From NCBI RefSeq assembly GCF_007558725.1, contig NZ_VLPL01000002.1:587606-651605 (forward strand): DNA of 64,000 nucleotides, in the 5' to 3' direction. Origin of the DNA: Fluviicola chungangensis (lineage in GTDB: Bacteria; Bacteroidota; Bacteroidia; Flavobacteriales_D; Crocinitomicaceae). Positions 55,714 through 64,000 of this stretch are shown in pieces (position 1 is the first letter of the stretch; every line of letters starts with the position of its first letter). The position numbers and the translations under genes are program-made. The notes under the pieces are model-generated. The model saw nothing but the letters and a program-made list of their open reading frames with translations. It searched no databases and had not been told where the DNA came from.

Positions 55714-57996
55714 TTATTCCTCCACGTATACCCGGTGCATCCGTCTGGACAATCCGGTCATGACTTCATACGGAATGGTATCCATTGCTTTTGCAAACAC
55801 ATCCATCGGCTGGTTTTGTCCTATGATTTCTACAATATCGTTGATCTTTGCACTCACCGAAGTGATATCAACCATGATCATATCCATACAAACCCGTCCC
55901 ACTACCGGACATTGGATACCATGAATATAAACGCACCCTTTTCCATTGCTTAAACTGCGTCTGAATCCGTCCGCATATCCAACCGGAATAATCGCAATCG
56001 TCATGTCTTCCATAGCCTCATAGGAAATTCCGTACCCGATAAAATCACCCTTTGGAACCAATTTGATCTGGGAGATGGAACTGTACCAGGAAACACTTGC
56101 TTGCAGGGAGGTTTTCAATGCGTTGTTTTCAGTATAACCATACATGGAAATCCCCAACCGGATCATATCGTAGCAATGTTCCGGATAGCGTAAAGAACCT
56201 TCTGAATTGAGAATGTGTGCCAAAAAAGAATCCGAACTGTGCGCTCTGAAATAAGAAACAATTGCATCAAAGGAAGCCAGTTGTTTTTGAGTAAATGAAC
56301 TGTGGTTCGGGTTATCGGCATCGGCCAGGTGGGAGTAAATTCCCTTGATTTGCACTTCAGGTTGCGAATGGATCACCGCCAACACACGTTCCTTATCCGA
56401 TGGGGAAAACCCCAAGCGGTGCATCCCGGTGTCGAACTTCAAATGGATCGGGTAAGCGGATATATTGCGATGAATGAGAGCAGTAATAAATTCATCCAAT
56501 TGCTCGAAGGAATACATTGCAGGCTCCAATTGGTGCTCAATGATCAAATCACTGTGTTCCGGGTCCGGGTTCATTACGACAATCGATGAGGTAATACCCG
56601 ATTTTCGCAATTCAACTCCTTCATCGGCGAAAGCGACTCCAAAATTGCTGATCCCGGCACGTTGCAAATAAGGAGCTACTTTTTCTGCGCCCGAACCGTA
56701 AGAGGAAGCTTTTACCATCGCCAGGATTTTCACCTCTTTCGGCAGGCGTGATTGATAAAAGGAAACATTGTGTTTGATTGCGCTTAAGTTGATTTCAACA
56801 ATCGTTCGATGCTTGAGTGCTTTTCCCCTGGCAACTTCGTATTCAAAAGCGCGGTCCCTGTGAGCTTTTACCAAAACAACCGCGTGGTGGAAATCTTCCC
56901 ACGGAATGGATTTTCCTTCCGGGATAAAATGGAATTCATCGGGATTAAAGGATTCGACCAATCGCTCGATTTCCAATCGCTCGTGCGGGTGTTTTTCGGA
57001 TAGCCCGATCACGACAATCCGTCTCTTTCCGGGAGCGAGTTGCCGCTGATAGATCAATGCTTCACTCAAAGCATCCAGGTCCAGGTTGTAGGTGTCGTTA
57101 ATAATGGTATTTCCGTTGATTCCTTCAAAAACCTCCATGCGCAGAGCAAGTGTCGGAAGTGAATCGATGCGTTCCGCAATTTCTTTCGCATCGAATTGCA
57201 AATAAGCCAGGAATGTATTGAGCACACCCAGCATTCCGCTATAACCTGAAGGAAAACGATGGTTTTCGTATGTCGGGCAAACCTGGAAATTTCCCGGTAA
57301 GCGGTTCTCCAGGTCCGCAAATGCATGCGGGATAAATGCGAGACGACATTCCCTGAAAAGAGTCCATTTTTCCAGTAAGTGTTCCTCATTGTTGGCAAAA
57401 TTTTCCCGGTGCGCTTTCCCGAAGGCAGTGAAAATACCGTAATCGGGTTGGATCATGTCTTGCAGGACCTTCATTTCACCTGGTTTGGAAATACCGGCTT
57501 CGATAAAGGCAATGGAAGCACTTTCATGCATTTCCAGCAGAGAGAGGGCAACACCCAATTGTGAATTGAAACTTTTCGGGCTTCTGACAACCTTGAACTT
57601 GTCGGAAATACAATGAAAGATCCATTCTTTAAAAGTCGTTTTCCCTACACTTCCGGTGATTGCAACAACCGGGTAGGAAAATTGTTTTCGATGGTATTTT
57701 GCCAGTTTTTGAAGAGCAGCCAGGACATCATTGACTTTGAAATAAACGGCATCCGGTTCGAATGTTATGGAAGCATTTTTCGCAATTACAAAAAAACGGA
57801 CTCCTTGCCGGTAAGCATCTGCAACAAATTCATTTCCTGATCGGGAATGACCGGAAAGGGCAAAAAAAAGTGCTCCTTTCGGTTGTTGAATTTTGCGGGA
57901 ATCGAAATAAACGTGAAGAATGGAATCCGGGCTGGAACCAAGGACTTCTGCTTCAAAAATTTCCGCACACGCTTCAATGGAATAATGTAATCTCAA
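55714..57996 (-). CDS. murF-alr: bifunctional MurF ligase / alanine racemase
   Basis: 760 residues: MurF domain 1-390 with the ATP loop GSVGKTT at 115-121, then alanine racemase from about 395 with the PLP Lys429 in [10 protein letters not shown]. Racemase makes D-Ala and MurF adds D-Ala-D-Ala to UDP-MurNAc-tripeptide, so supply and use are joined; the fusion is known in Bacteroidota. The start is a TTG (57996-57994): the in-frame stop TGA lies two codons upstream and the next Met is far downstream. TTG overlaps the tdk stop in TTGA, so translation is likely coupled. The C-terminal Cys, Glu and Tyr regions look intact. Confidence 0.93.
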   Translation of the reverse strand: MRLHYSIEACAEIFEAEVLGSSPDSILHVYFDSRKIQQPKGALFFALSGHSRSGNEFVADAYRQGVRFFVIAKNASITFEPDAVYFKVNDVLAALQKLAKYHRKQFSYPVVAITGSVGKTTFKEWIFHCISDKFKVVRSPKSFNSQLGVALSLLEMHESASIAFIEAGISKPGEMKVLQDMIQPDYGIFTAFGKAHRENFANNEEHLLEKWTLFRECRLAFIPHAFADLENRLPGNFQVCPTYENHRFPSGYSGMLGVLNTFLAYLQFDAKEIAERIDSLPTLALRMEVFEGINGNTIINDTYNLDLDALSEALIYQRQLAPGKRRIVVIGLSEKHPHERLEIERLVESFNPDEFHFIPEGKSIPWEDFHHAVVLVKAHRDRAFEYEVARGKALKHRTIVEINLSAIKHNVSFYQSRLPKEVKILAMVKASSYGSGAEKVAPYLQRAGISNFGVAFADEGVELRKSGITSSIVVMNPDPEHSDLIIEHQLEPAMYSFEQLDEFITALIHRNISAYPIHLKFDTGMHRLGFSPSDKERVLAVIHSQPEVQIKGIYSHLADADNPNHSSFTQKQLASFDAIVSYFRAHSSDSFLAHILNSEGSLRYPEHCYDMIRLGISMYGYTENNALKTSLQASVSWYSSISQIKLVPKGDFIGYGISYEAMEDMTIAIIPVGYADGFRRSLSNGKGCVYIHGIQCPVVGRVCMDMIMVDITSVSAKINDIVEIIGQNQPMDVFAKAMDTIPYEVMTGLSRRMHRVYVEE

Positions 57997-58571
57997 TGCT
58001 CAATTTTATTGTAACAACTGCGACAAAGCGGTTCGTATGTTTCAACGGCCCCGACCAATACTTGTCCTTCGTCTTTCGTTGTCCGATGCGAGTATTGTGC
58101 TAAGTTACCACATGAAACGCAAATCGCATGTACTTTTGTGACATATTCTGCAATACAAAGTAAGTCCGGCATGGGCCCGAACGGTAAACCCAGGTAGTCC
58201 ATATCAAGACCGGCGATAATGACCCGGACACCATGCTTCGCCAAATCGGTACAAACGGCCACCAAACCGGAGTCAAAGAACTGCGCTTCGTCAATGGCAA
58301 CAACTCGTTCCTTTTTCCAGTGTTTGAGAATTTCCTCCGAACTGTTTACCGGGATTGCTTCAAGGGAAGACCCCACATGACTGACAACCTGTTCTTCGTG
58401 GTAGCGATTATCGATAGCAGGTTTGAAAAGCAACAATTTTTGTTGTGCAAATTCCACGCGTTTCAAGCGGCGGATAAGTTCTTCGGTTTTTCCTGAAAAC
58501 ATCGATCCGCAGATCACTTCAATCCATCCGTTTTGTCTTGCTTCAGAAGGAATTTGCTCTAAAAACATCAT
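57993..58571 (-). CDS. tdk: thymidine kinase
   Basis: 192 residues from the first of two adjacent ATGs (58571, 58568). The P-loop GSMFSGKT is at about 22-29, the DEAQFF motif near 94, and the zinc site CVSCG and CRSC in the last third. Cytosolic enzyme phosphorylating thymidine for nucleotide salvage. Its stop overlaps the TTG start of murF-alr by four bases, an odd pairing of nucleotide salvage with cell wall synthesis. Confidence 0.96.
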   Translation of the reverse strand: MMFLEQIPSEARQNGWIEVICGSMFSGKTEELIRRLKRVEFAQQKLLLFKPAIDNRYHEEQVVSHVGSSLEAIPVNSSEEILKHWKKERVVAIDEAQFFDSGLVAVCTDLAKHGVRVIIAGLDMDYLGLPFGPMPDLLCIAEYVTKVHAICVSCGNLAQYSHRTTKDEGQVLVGAVETYEPLCRSCYNKIEH

Positions 58572-58739
58572 TTTTCAAGGTTATCAACAATCCAATATAA
58601 ACAACTATTCACTTTTAAGTCAAAAAGGGTTTTCCTGAATTGTAATTTTATACTGCAAAAATTGTGATTTCTCGTGTTTAAATGAAAACGAGGTTTACAA
58701 GTTGTCACAAATGTTGAAAAATTTCGAAATACAGGGAAT

Positions 58740-59519
58740 ATGGAAATGCACGCATTGATCGAAGAAATGACCGCTTTATTGGCAAAGATAAAGTCGGGAG
58801 AAGCGACTCTTGGTGAATTGGAGGCTTTTGCGGCTGCTGCCGGTCAATTGAATGAGCGCGCAATCATTTTGCGTTACAAAGCAGTTGAAGCAAAAGTTTA
58901 TGGAACTGCGGTTTCTGAAAAACCTGTTTCAGAAACACCTGTTTCAAAAATGCCAGGAAAAGAGGAGATCGCTCCGATCGTTGAGGCGCAGGAACCTCAC
59001 AGGGAAACGCATGAAGAACCATCCTTTGATCTCTTCGGAATGGATTCGGATGAAGAAGAAGCCATTCCTTTTGAGTTGATCGAAGATGTTGTGGAGGAAG
59101 TAATGGACGAAGAACCGGTGGATGAAATTCGACCTGCGCATGAAGAGCCGGTTGAAGAAGAAAAAGCACCGGTAATTCCGGAACCCGCATTTGCAGCTCC
59201 GATTGAAAACACTCAGGATTTGCATCCGATCTACGGCAAGTTGAATTCGAATGACGGAACACTCGCTGCACGCCTGATGTCTGTTCGCCTGGAAACGTTG
59301 AAAGGCGCTTTCGGATTTAACGAACGCTTACAGATTATTCAAGAATTGTTTAACGGCTCGAACGAAGAGTTCAACCAGTTGATTGAACAAATAGAAAATA
59401 TTCCTTCGAAAGAACAGGCAAGGTCTTTGGTAAGCAGTTATGCAAATAAGTACCATTGGGACGTTGAGAGCCAATTGGCAATTGAGTTGATTCAAAAAGT
59501 AGAACGCAAGTATGCATAA
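58740..59519 (+). CDS. acidic conserved Bacteroidota protein
   Basis: 259 residues without signal peptide. An N-terminal helical part (1-55) is followed by a low-complexity, very acidic linker (about 56-165) that contains a short repeat (EKPVS, ETPVS, SKMP at 59-72) and many Glu, and a helical C-terminal domain (about 170-259, GFNERLQIIQELFNGSNEEFNQ). I recall similar C-terminal domains in conserved hypothetical proteins of Bacteroidota. A scaffold or partner-binding role is a guess. It overlaps the M28 peptidase start by 8 bp. Confidence 0.65.
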   Translation: MEMHALIEEMTALLAKIKSGEATLGELEAFAAAAGQLNERAIILRYKAVEAKVYGTAVSEKPVSETPVSKMPGKEEIAPIVEAQEPHRETHEEPSFDLFGMDSDEEEAIPFELIEDVVEEVMDEEPVDEIRPAHEEPVEEEKAPVIPEPAFAAPIENTQDLHPIYGKLNSNDGTLAARLMSVRLETLKGAFGFNERLQIIQELFNGSNEEFNQLIEQIENIPSKEQARSLVSSYANKYHWDVESQLAIELIQKVERKYA

Positions 59520-60795
59520 GATCCTTTCTTTTCTGGTTTTCATTCCCTTGCTCGGTTTCGGGCAGGTTGAACAAGGCCGGTTGACGGTAGAAAAATTGTG
59601 TTCGCCGGCTTTTCATGGCCGGGGTTATGTCAACGGAGGAGATTCTCTTGCGGCGAGTTTCATAGCAGATGAATTCGGGAAAATGGGATGTAAATTCTTC
59701 CGGGATTCCCCTTTTCAGACCTTCCGGTTCCCGGTGAACACTTTTCCGGGTAAAATGGCTTGTTCCGTAAATGGAAAAACATTGGTTCCCGGGAAAGAAT
59801 TTGTTGTTGATCCGTCTTGTCCTGCCTATTTTGCCGATAGTTTGAAAATTTACCGCATTTCGGTCGATGAACTGTTCAACGGAAAGAAACTGAAGAACAA
59901 AATCAGCGAAGCAGCGATGAGCGGTTCAAAAGGAGGGATTGGTTTTGCTTTTCATTTCAGCTTATGGAAAGGAGATACCTTAAAAAAAGCACAGGAATTG
60001 GCAAAAACATTAGGCCAATCTATGCCGGTCATTGAATTGGTTGATACGAAATTCACCTGGAGTGTAAGTCAGGAACAAAATCGTTTTGCGCTATTGCAGG
60101 TTCAGTCAAGTGCCTTGGACGCGTCGTTGGACGAATGGATTTTCCGGGTCCGGGTGGAAGCAAAAATGATAAATCATACCGCCAAGAACGTAATCGCTTA
60201 TGTTCCTGCGAAAAAGAAATCGAAGAAGTATTTTGTATTCAGTGCGCATTACGATCATTTGGGCCGGATGGGCCAGGAAACGTATTTTCCCGGTGGAAAT
60301 GACAATGCTTCCGGAACGGCACTCTTGCTGGAAATGGCGCGGTATTACGCAAGTAATCCGGCGGAAGTGAATGTGGTGTTCATGGCATTTGCAGGAGAAG
60401 AGGTTGGACTGCTGGGAAGCCATTATTACACGGAAAACCCGATCTTCCCGCTGAAAGAGATCCAGTTTTTATTCAACCTGGATATTATGGGAAGCGGTGA
60501 AGAAGGTGTAACGGTGGTGAATGCGACCTTGTTCCCCGAACAATTTGAAACCTTAAAGTCGATCAACGAGAAGCAACAGTTTTTGCCGAAAGTAGCTTCC
60601 CGTGGAGCAGCGGCAAATTCGGACCATTATTTCTTCACCCAGAAAGGAGTTCCGGCTTTCTTCATGTATACCATGGGACCAAACAAGCATTACCACGATG
60701 TATATGACACCTACGAAGAATTGAGCTTCAATAAGTTTAACGGAATTTATCAGTTGTTAGTCGATTTCGAAAAGGTTGTTTGCTGGAAACGTTAA
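59512..60795 (+). CDS. secreted M28 family zinc peptidase
   Basis: 427 residues with a signal peptide (about 1-17, cleaved after GFGQ). The M28 catalytic residues are all present: His246 and Asp248 (SAHYDH), Asp264 (GGNDNASG), Glu296 and Glu297 (GEEVGLLGS), Asp324 (NLDIMG) and His395 (HYHDVYDT). The family consists of aminopeptidases and glutaminyl cyclase-like enzymes in the periplasm. A PA-like insert seems to lie in the first half. The start overlaps the preceding gene by 8 bp, so the two are coupled. Confidence 0.92.
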   Translation: MHKILSFLVFIPLLGFGQVEQGRLTVEKLCSPAFHGRGYVNGGDSLAASFIADEFGKMGCKFFRDSPFQTFRFPVNTFPGKMACSVNGKTLVPGKEFVVDPSCPAYFADSLKIYRISVDELFNGKKLKNKISEAAMSGSKGGIGFAFHFSLWKGDTLKKAQELAKTLGQSMPVIELVDTKFTWSVSQEQNRFALLQVQSSALDASLDEWIFRVRVEAKMINHTAKNVIAYVPAKKKSKKYFVFSAHYDHLGRMGQETYFPGGNDNASGTALLLEMARYYASNPAEVNVVFMAFAGEEVGLLGSHYYTENPIFPLKEIQFLFNLDIMGSGEEGVTVVNATLFPEQFETLKSINEKQQFLPKVASRGAAANSDHYFFTQKGVPAFFMYTMGPNKHYHDVYDTYEELSFNKFNGIYQLLVDFEKVVCWKR

Positions 60796-60905
60796 TTTTT
60801 GATTAATCGCATCTCTTCGTAAATAATTTTTAAGGGACATCAATTCACTTCCATCAAGTAGTTAAAAACAACCTTTTCAGGTATTTGTTTGAATTTCTTC
60901 TGAAA

Positions 60906-60935
60906 TTACTTTTGTTCTTGACAGAACAAAAGTAA
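60906..60935. repeat. 13-bp perfect inverted repeat, probable dispersed hairpin
   Basis: TTACTTTTGTTCT (60906-60918), loop TGAC, AGAACAAAAGTAA (60923-60935). From memory, very similar ACTTTTGT/ACAAAAGT hairpins occur between genes in many Bacteroidota genomes, so a dispersed repeat is likely. Confidence 0.6.
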
Positions 60936-61028
60936 CCTTTCGGGAAGGAGTTGTTTCATAATAAGTTAGTTTTCGTTTCTTTCCGAAGGAACTGCTGCTG
61001 CACAAATATTAACCGCAATCGGTTAGAC

Positions 61029-61072
61029 AAGCACAGGATAAGGAATGTATATCCGTGTCCTGTGCTTTTTTA
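61029..61072 (+). terminator. terminator in the leader of the last gene
   Basis: AAGCACAGGA (61029-61038) and TCCTGTGCTT (61058-61067) form a 10-bp stem with a 19-nt loop, followed by a T-run to 61071. It lies 40 bp before the ATG at 61112 and 234 bp after the M28 stop. Confidence 0.8.
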
Positions 61073-61111
61073 TTGCTCTGGATTTTTGAGTATATTCACT
61101 CGCAACTATTT

Positions 61112-64000
61112 ATGAAGGAAATGCGATTATTATTGGTCATCGGTTTTTTAATTTGCTCAAAAGCACTCTATTCTCAGTCATATCAAGGGATAGACAAAAT
61201 AAAGCCCCCGGTTCAGACAAAAGCTGCCAGTTGTGCGCCGGCAAATAAAACCACTTATATGGAGTACAACAATGTCCGTGCAATGATACATACTGCCGGA
61301 AATTTGTGGCAGGTTCCGGGTCAAAATTTCTCCCAATATGAAATTCCTAAAAATTCGAAAATCATGTGCTTTTTCACCTCGGCACTTTGGTTGGGTGGAA
61401 CAGATGTCAACGGTCAGCTGAAATTAGCTGCATTGCGTTACCGGCAAGGACAAGATTACTGGACAGGACCGCTTTCAAACACAACCGCAGAAATTGATCC
61501 GAGTGAATGCCTGAAATACGATAACCATTTTACTTCAAGTAAAGATTTGGTAAGACAATTCGATGCCTGGTATAATGCAGGGGTATTGGACCAGCAAAAT
61601 GGGACCAGTTTGCAATCAGCGAATTTTCCAAATTATAAGGTTCCTGATTTTATTAAAAACTGGCCGGCTCACGGAGATGTCAGTAAAGGACAGGATTACA
61701 ATTTGGCCCCGTTCTTTGACCGTGACAACGATGGGAACTATGAGTGGGAAGAAGGAGATTACCCGTGGTACGATATCACTGGAACGAAAGATTGTAAAAC
61801 CGACCGGAGAGTCTCTCTTTACGGCGATTTCAATATGTGGTGGGTGATGAATGACAAGGGAAATATTCATACGGAATCCGGCGGCGAACCTATTGGAATG
61901 GAAATTCGTGCACAGGCTTTTGCTTTTGCGACAAATGACGAGATCAACAATATGACTTTTTACAATTACGAGTTGATCAACCGGGGAACTCAAACTTTGT
62001 ATGATACGTATTTCGGGGTATTTACCGATGGAGCATTGGGAGATCCTTATGATGATTATGTGGGTTGTGATGTCACTCGCGGTTTGGGATATTTTTATAA
62101 CGGAGATGCTGTTGACGGCGATAATCAGGGTTTTTACGGTTATGGAACGAATCCGCCCGCAGCAGGTGTAGACTTTTTTGAAGGACCGTATCAGGATAAT
62201 GATTCTATTGACAATGCTTATGGAATCGGTGTTGGTGAGGCTCTGAACGGAATCGGTTACGGAGATGGAATTGTGGACAATGAACGGTATGGGATGAGAC
62301 GATTCCTCTATTATATCAATTCCGGAGGTGGTGCCAATCCGAATCAAACCGATCCGACCAATGCGGCAGATTATTATAATTTCCTCAGAGGAAGATGGAA
62401 AGACAACACCCCGTTTTACTATGGTGGTAACGGCCATATTTCAGATCCGACAGTGAATCCGAATGTGACGTGCGATTTTATGTTCCCGGATGACACGGAC
62501 CCTTTGGGCTGGGGAACGGATGGAATTCCACAACCGGTCTGGACAGAACAAACAGCCAATAATTTACCCTACGACCGTCGTTTTCTTCAGTCCGCAGGCC
62601 CTTTTATTTTAAAACCGGGTGCTGTCAATAATATTACGGTCGGAATGGTGTGGGCAAGATCTGCCGGTGGAGACCCGTTCGAGTCCGTTAAATCATTGCG
62701 TTTGGCAGATGATAAGGCACAGGCATTATTTGAAAACTGCTTTCGTGTTTTGGAGGGGCCTCACGCTCCGGAACTAACAGGGCAGGAATTGAAGAATGAA
62801 TTAATTCTCTATTTGTCCAATAGCTCGGCATCAAACAACAAACACGAAGATTATGTAGAGTTCGATCCGTTCATTGTGACATCTCTTCCCAACGCAGATA
62901 AGTATTATCGTTTCCAGGGATACATGATCTACCAGCTAAACAAATCAAATGTCAGCGTTTCTGACCTGGAAGATCCGACCAAGGCGCGTTTAGTTGCTCA
63001 GGTGGATATTAAGGACGGGGTCAAACGCCTGGTAAATTTTGAATTTGATGAAAACCTGCAGGCGTCTTTTCCGGTAGAAAAGGTGAAAGGCGCGGATTTA
63101 GGTATCCAGCATACATTTCGTGTTACGGAAGATTTATTCTCTTCCGGAGACAGGCGATTGATCAATTTTAAACGCTACTATTTCATGGCAATTTCGTACG
63201 CGTACAATAATTTCAAAACCTACGATCCAGCTGATCCGATTGCATTGGACGGACAGAAGAAGCCGTTTCTCGGAAGCAGAAAAGCAGCTATCGGGGAAGT
63301 GAAAGTACTGGAGTTGATCCCGCATGATCCCGCACCTGAAGCAATGGGGACGATGCATTTGGCTTCTTATGGCATCACCCCACGTATCACACGTTTGGAT
63401 GGAATCGGTAACGGAGGAAGAGAATTGCAGCTGACAACGGCATCAGAGAATGCGATTGTAGCGAACGGATTCAAAGGAGAATTGGAATACGATTACAACG
63501 GAGGTCCGATCAACGTGAAAGTGGTAGATCCATTGAACGTGGTAGGCGGTTACTTTGAATGTAAATTCCGGGATTATGTGGGTGTATCGGGAACTGGAAC
63601 AGCCGCATCAGAATACAAGGGAATCGATACTGCCAGCTGGGTTGTTTACCGCTACGATTCCAAAGGCGGAAACTTACTGGATTCGGTTACATCGGATGTG
63701 ACTATCCAGCAGGGTAATGAGCAGGTGGTTCCCAAATGGGGAGTTTCGATTGAGATTACCCAGGAGAAATACTACTTCCCATCCGCGGTAGCATCTTCGG
63801 TTTATTTGTACACGGACCCGTTATCTTCGAGTATTTCGTACACGGATTCCACCAAACAATGGCTAGATTTCGTGGAGGACGATGGTTCGTTATCACCGAA
63901 GAACTGGCTTCGAACGGGCACCTACAATCCGGACCAGGCAACAGAATGTGATACCTGGAGTGGAGCCGATTATTTGAACCCATGTTGTTTTAAAGATGAG
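61112..64000 (+). CDS. very large T9SS-type secreted protein, 5' part
   Basis: Open from the ATG at 61112 to the end of the window without a stop: 963 codons, 3' end missing. A signal peptide is clear (MKEMRLLLVIGFLICSKALYSQ); the ATG at 61121 is an alternative start. The body has MEYNNVRAMIHTAGNLWQ, IMCFFTSALWLGGTDVNGQLKLAALRYRQG, a calcium-like DRDNDGNYEWEEGDYP, EPIGMEIRAQAFAFATNDEINNMTFYNYELIN and GCDVTRGLGYFYNGDAVDGD. This set recurs in large (over 1000 residues) cargo proteins of Bacteroidota, which end in T9SS sorting domains. The function is unknown. The sorting domain would lie beyond the window. Confidence 0.85.
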   Translation, partial: MKEMRLLLVIGFLICSKALYSQSYQGIDKIKPPVQTKAASCAPANKTTYMEYNNVRAMIHTAGNLWQVPGQNFSQYEIPKNSKIMCFFTSALWLGGTDVNGQLKLAALRYRQGQDYWTGPLSNTTAEIDPSECLKYDNHFTSSKDLVRQFDAWYNAGVLDQQNGTSLQSANFPNYKVPDFIKNWPAHGDVSKGQDYNLAPFFDRDNDGNYEWEEGDYPWYDITGTKDCKTDRRVSLYGDFNMWWVMNDKGNIHTESGGEPIGMEIRAQAFAFATNDEINNMTFYNYELINRGTQTLYDTYFGVFTDGALGDPYDDYVGCDVTRGLGYFYNGDAVDGDNQGFYGYGTNPPAAGVDFFEGPYQDNDSIDNAYGIGVGEALNGIGYGDGIVDNERYGMRRFLYYINSGGGANPNQTDPTNAADYYNFLRGRWKDNTPFYYGGNGHISDPTVNPNVTCDFMFPDDTDPLGWGTDGIPQPVWTEQTANNLPYDRRFLQSAGPFILKPGAVNNITVGMVWARSAGGDPFESVKSLRLADDKAQALFENCFRVLEGPHAPELTGQELKNELILYLSNSSASNNKHEDYVEFDPFIVTSLPNADKYYRFQGYMIYQLNKSNVSVSDLEDPTKARLVAQVDIKDGVKRLVNFEFDENLQASFPVEKVKGADLGIQHTFRVTEDLFSSGDRRLINFKRYYFMAISYAYNNFKTYDPADPIALDGQKKPFLGSRKAAIGEVKVLELIPHDPAPEAMGTMHLASYGITPRITRLDGIGNGGRELQLTTASENAIVANGFKGELEYDYNGGPINVKVVDPLNVVGGYFECKFRDYVGVSGTGTAASEYKGIDTASWVVYRYDSKGGNLLDSVTSDVTIQQGNEQVVPKWGVSIEITQEKYYFPSAVASSVYLYTDPLSSSISYTDSTKQWLDFVEDDGSLSPKNWLRTGTYNPDQATECDTWSGADYLNPCCFKDE

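Larger units (their letters stand above)
60796..61111. other. structured intergenic region before the last gene
   Basis: 316 bp with three hairpins and no gene: TTACTTTTGTTCT/AGAACAAAAGTAA at 60906-60935, TAACCG/CGGTTA at 61010-61025 and a terminator at 61029-61072. It is long for a plain 5' region and may encode a small RNA or hold an attenuated leader. Confidence 0.5.

Noticed and set aside
61616..62437. Minus-strand frame of 273 codons inside the large secreted protein
   Set aside because: Ile/Arg/Ser-rich translation typical of an antisense frame; the plus strand is open for 963 codons with conserved motifs.

Overview
The window looks like chromosomal DNA of a member of the phylum Bacteroidota, order Flavobacteriales; a Crocinitomicaceae (Fluviicola-like) host is my guess and is not proven. 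The grounds are: an alternative complex III (ActABCDEF) operon joined to a caa3/aa3-type oxidase; a MurF-alanine racemase fusion; a SprE/PorW-type gliding/type IX secretion (T9SS) lipoprotein; many secreted proteins ending in T9SS sorting domains (PNP motif followed by a short beta-rich tail); almost no Shine-Dalgarno sequences; and several upstream regions with the Bacteroidota -7 box TAnnTTTG. No tRNA, rRNA, CRISPR array, phage or plasmid gene is visible.

Layout. 1-1338: end of a flavoprotein gene and a small SPOR-domain protein, convergent. 1661-13545: respiratory operon actA-F plus coxB and coxA, closed by an intrinsic terminator. 14014-17495 (minus): a three-gene set of small His/Cys-rich exported protein, TonB-dependent receptor and lipoprotein, probably for metal uptake. 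17839-19809: ruvB and queG. 19875-25466: CotH-like, DUF1800 and DUF1501 secreted proteins. 25521-29842 (minus): secreted DUF4412-like protein, RseP-type membrane protease (with a 58-bp triple repeat next to its promoter), a small conserved protein and a secreted alpha/beta-hydrolase-like protein. 29996-34759: yebC, a MITE-like element, cvpA-like gene, sprE. 34773-40751: F1Fo ATP synthase genes (atpZ, an AtpI-like gene, atpB, E, F, H, A, G) without beta and epsilon. 41071-47319: two T9SS cargo proteins, a large SPFH/flotillin-like protein with repeated N-terminal modules, and a frameshifted di-haem peroxidase. 47448-53215: purple acid phosphatase, Gly-rich surface protein and PhoD, apparently one T9SS phosphatase operon. 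53304-55319: Ada/MGMT-type repair protein, DUF7793-like protein, double-OmpA protein. 55335-58571 (minus): tdk, murF-alr and a small membrane protein. 58740-60795: an acidic conserved protein and an M28 peptidase. 61112-64000: 5' part of a very large T9SS-type secreted protein that runs off the window.

How it fits together. ActA-F oxidises menaquinol and passes electrons to the cytochrome oxidase encoded in the same operon; the proton gradient feeds the ATP synthase encoded 21 kb away. SprE belongs to the export machinery that would deliver at least six or seven cargo proteins of this window (CotH, DUF1501, two small CTD proteins, the two phosphatases and the Gly-rich protein) to the cell surface.

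The less ordinary signals are the four-fold module repeat in the SPFH protein, the surface phosphatase operon with a Gly-rich middle gene, the MITE-like element at 30727-31252, the 58-bp repeat at rseP, a hairpin between atpE and atpF, the structured leader before the last gene, the metal-uptake locus with a near-palindromic operator candidate, and the TTG start of murF-alr overlapping the tdk stop. I found no clearly new multi-gene defence or mobile system.
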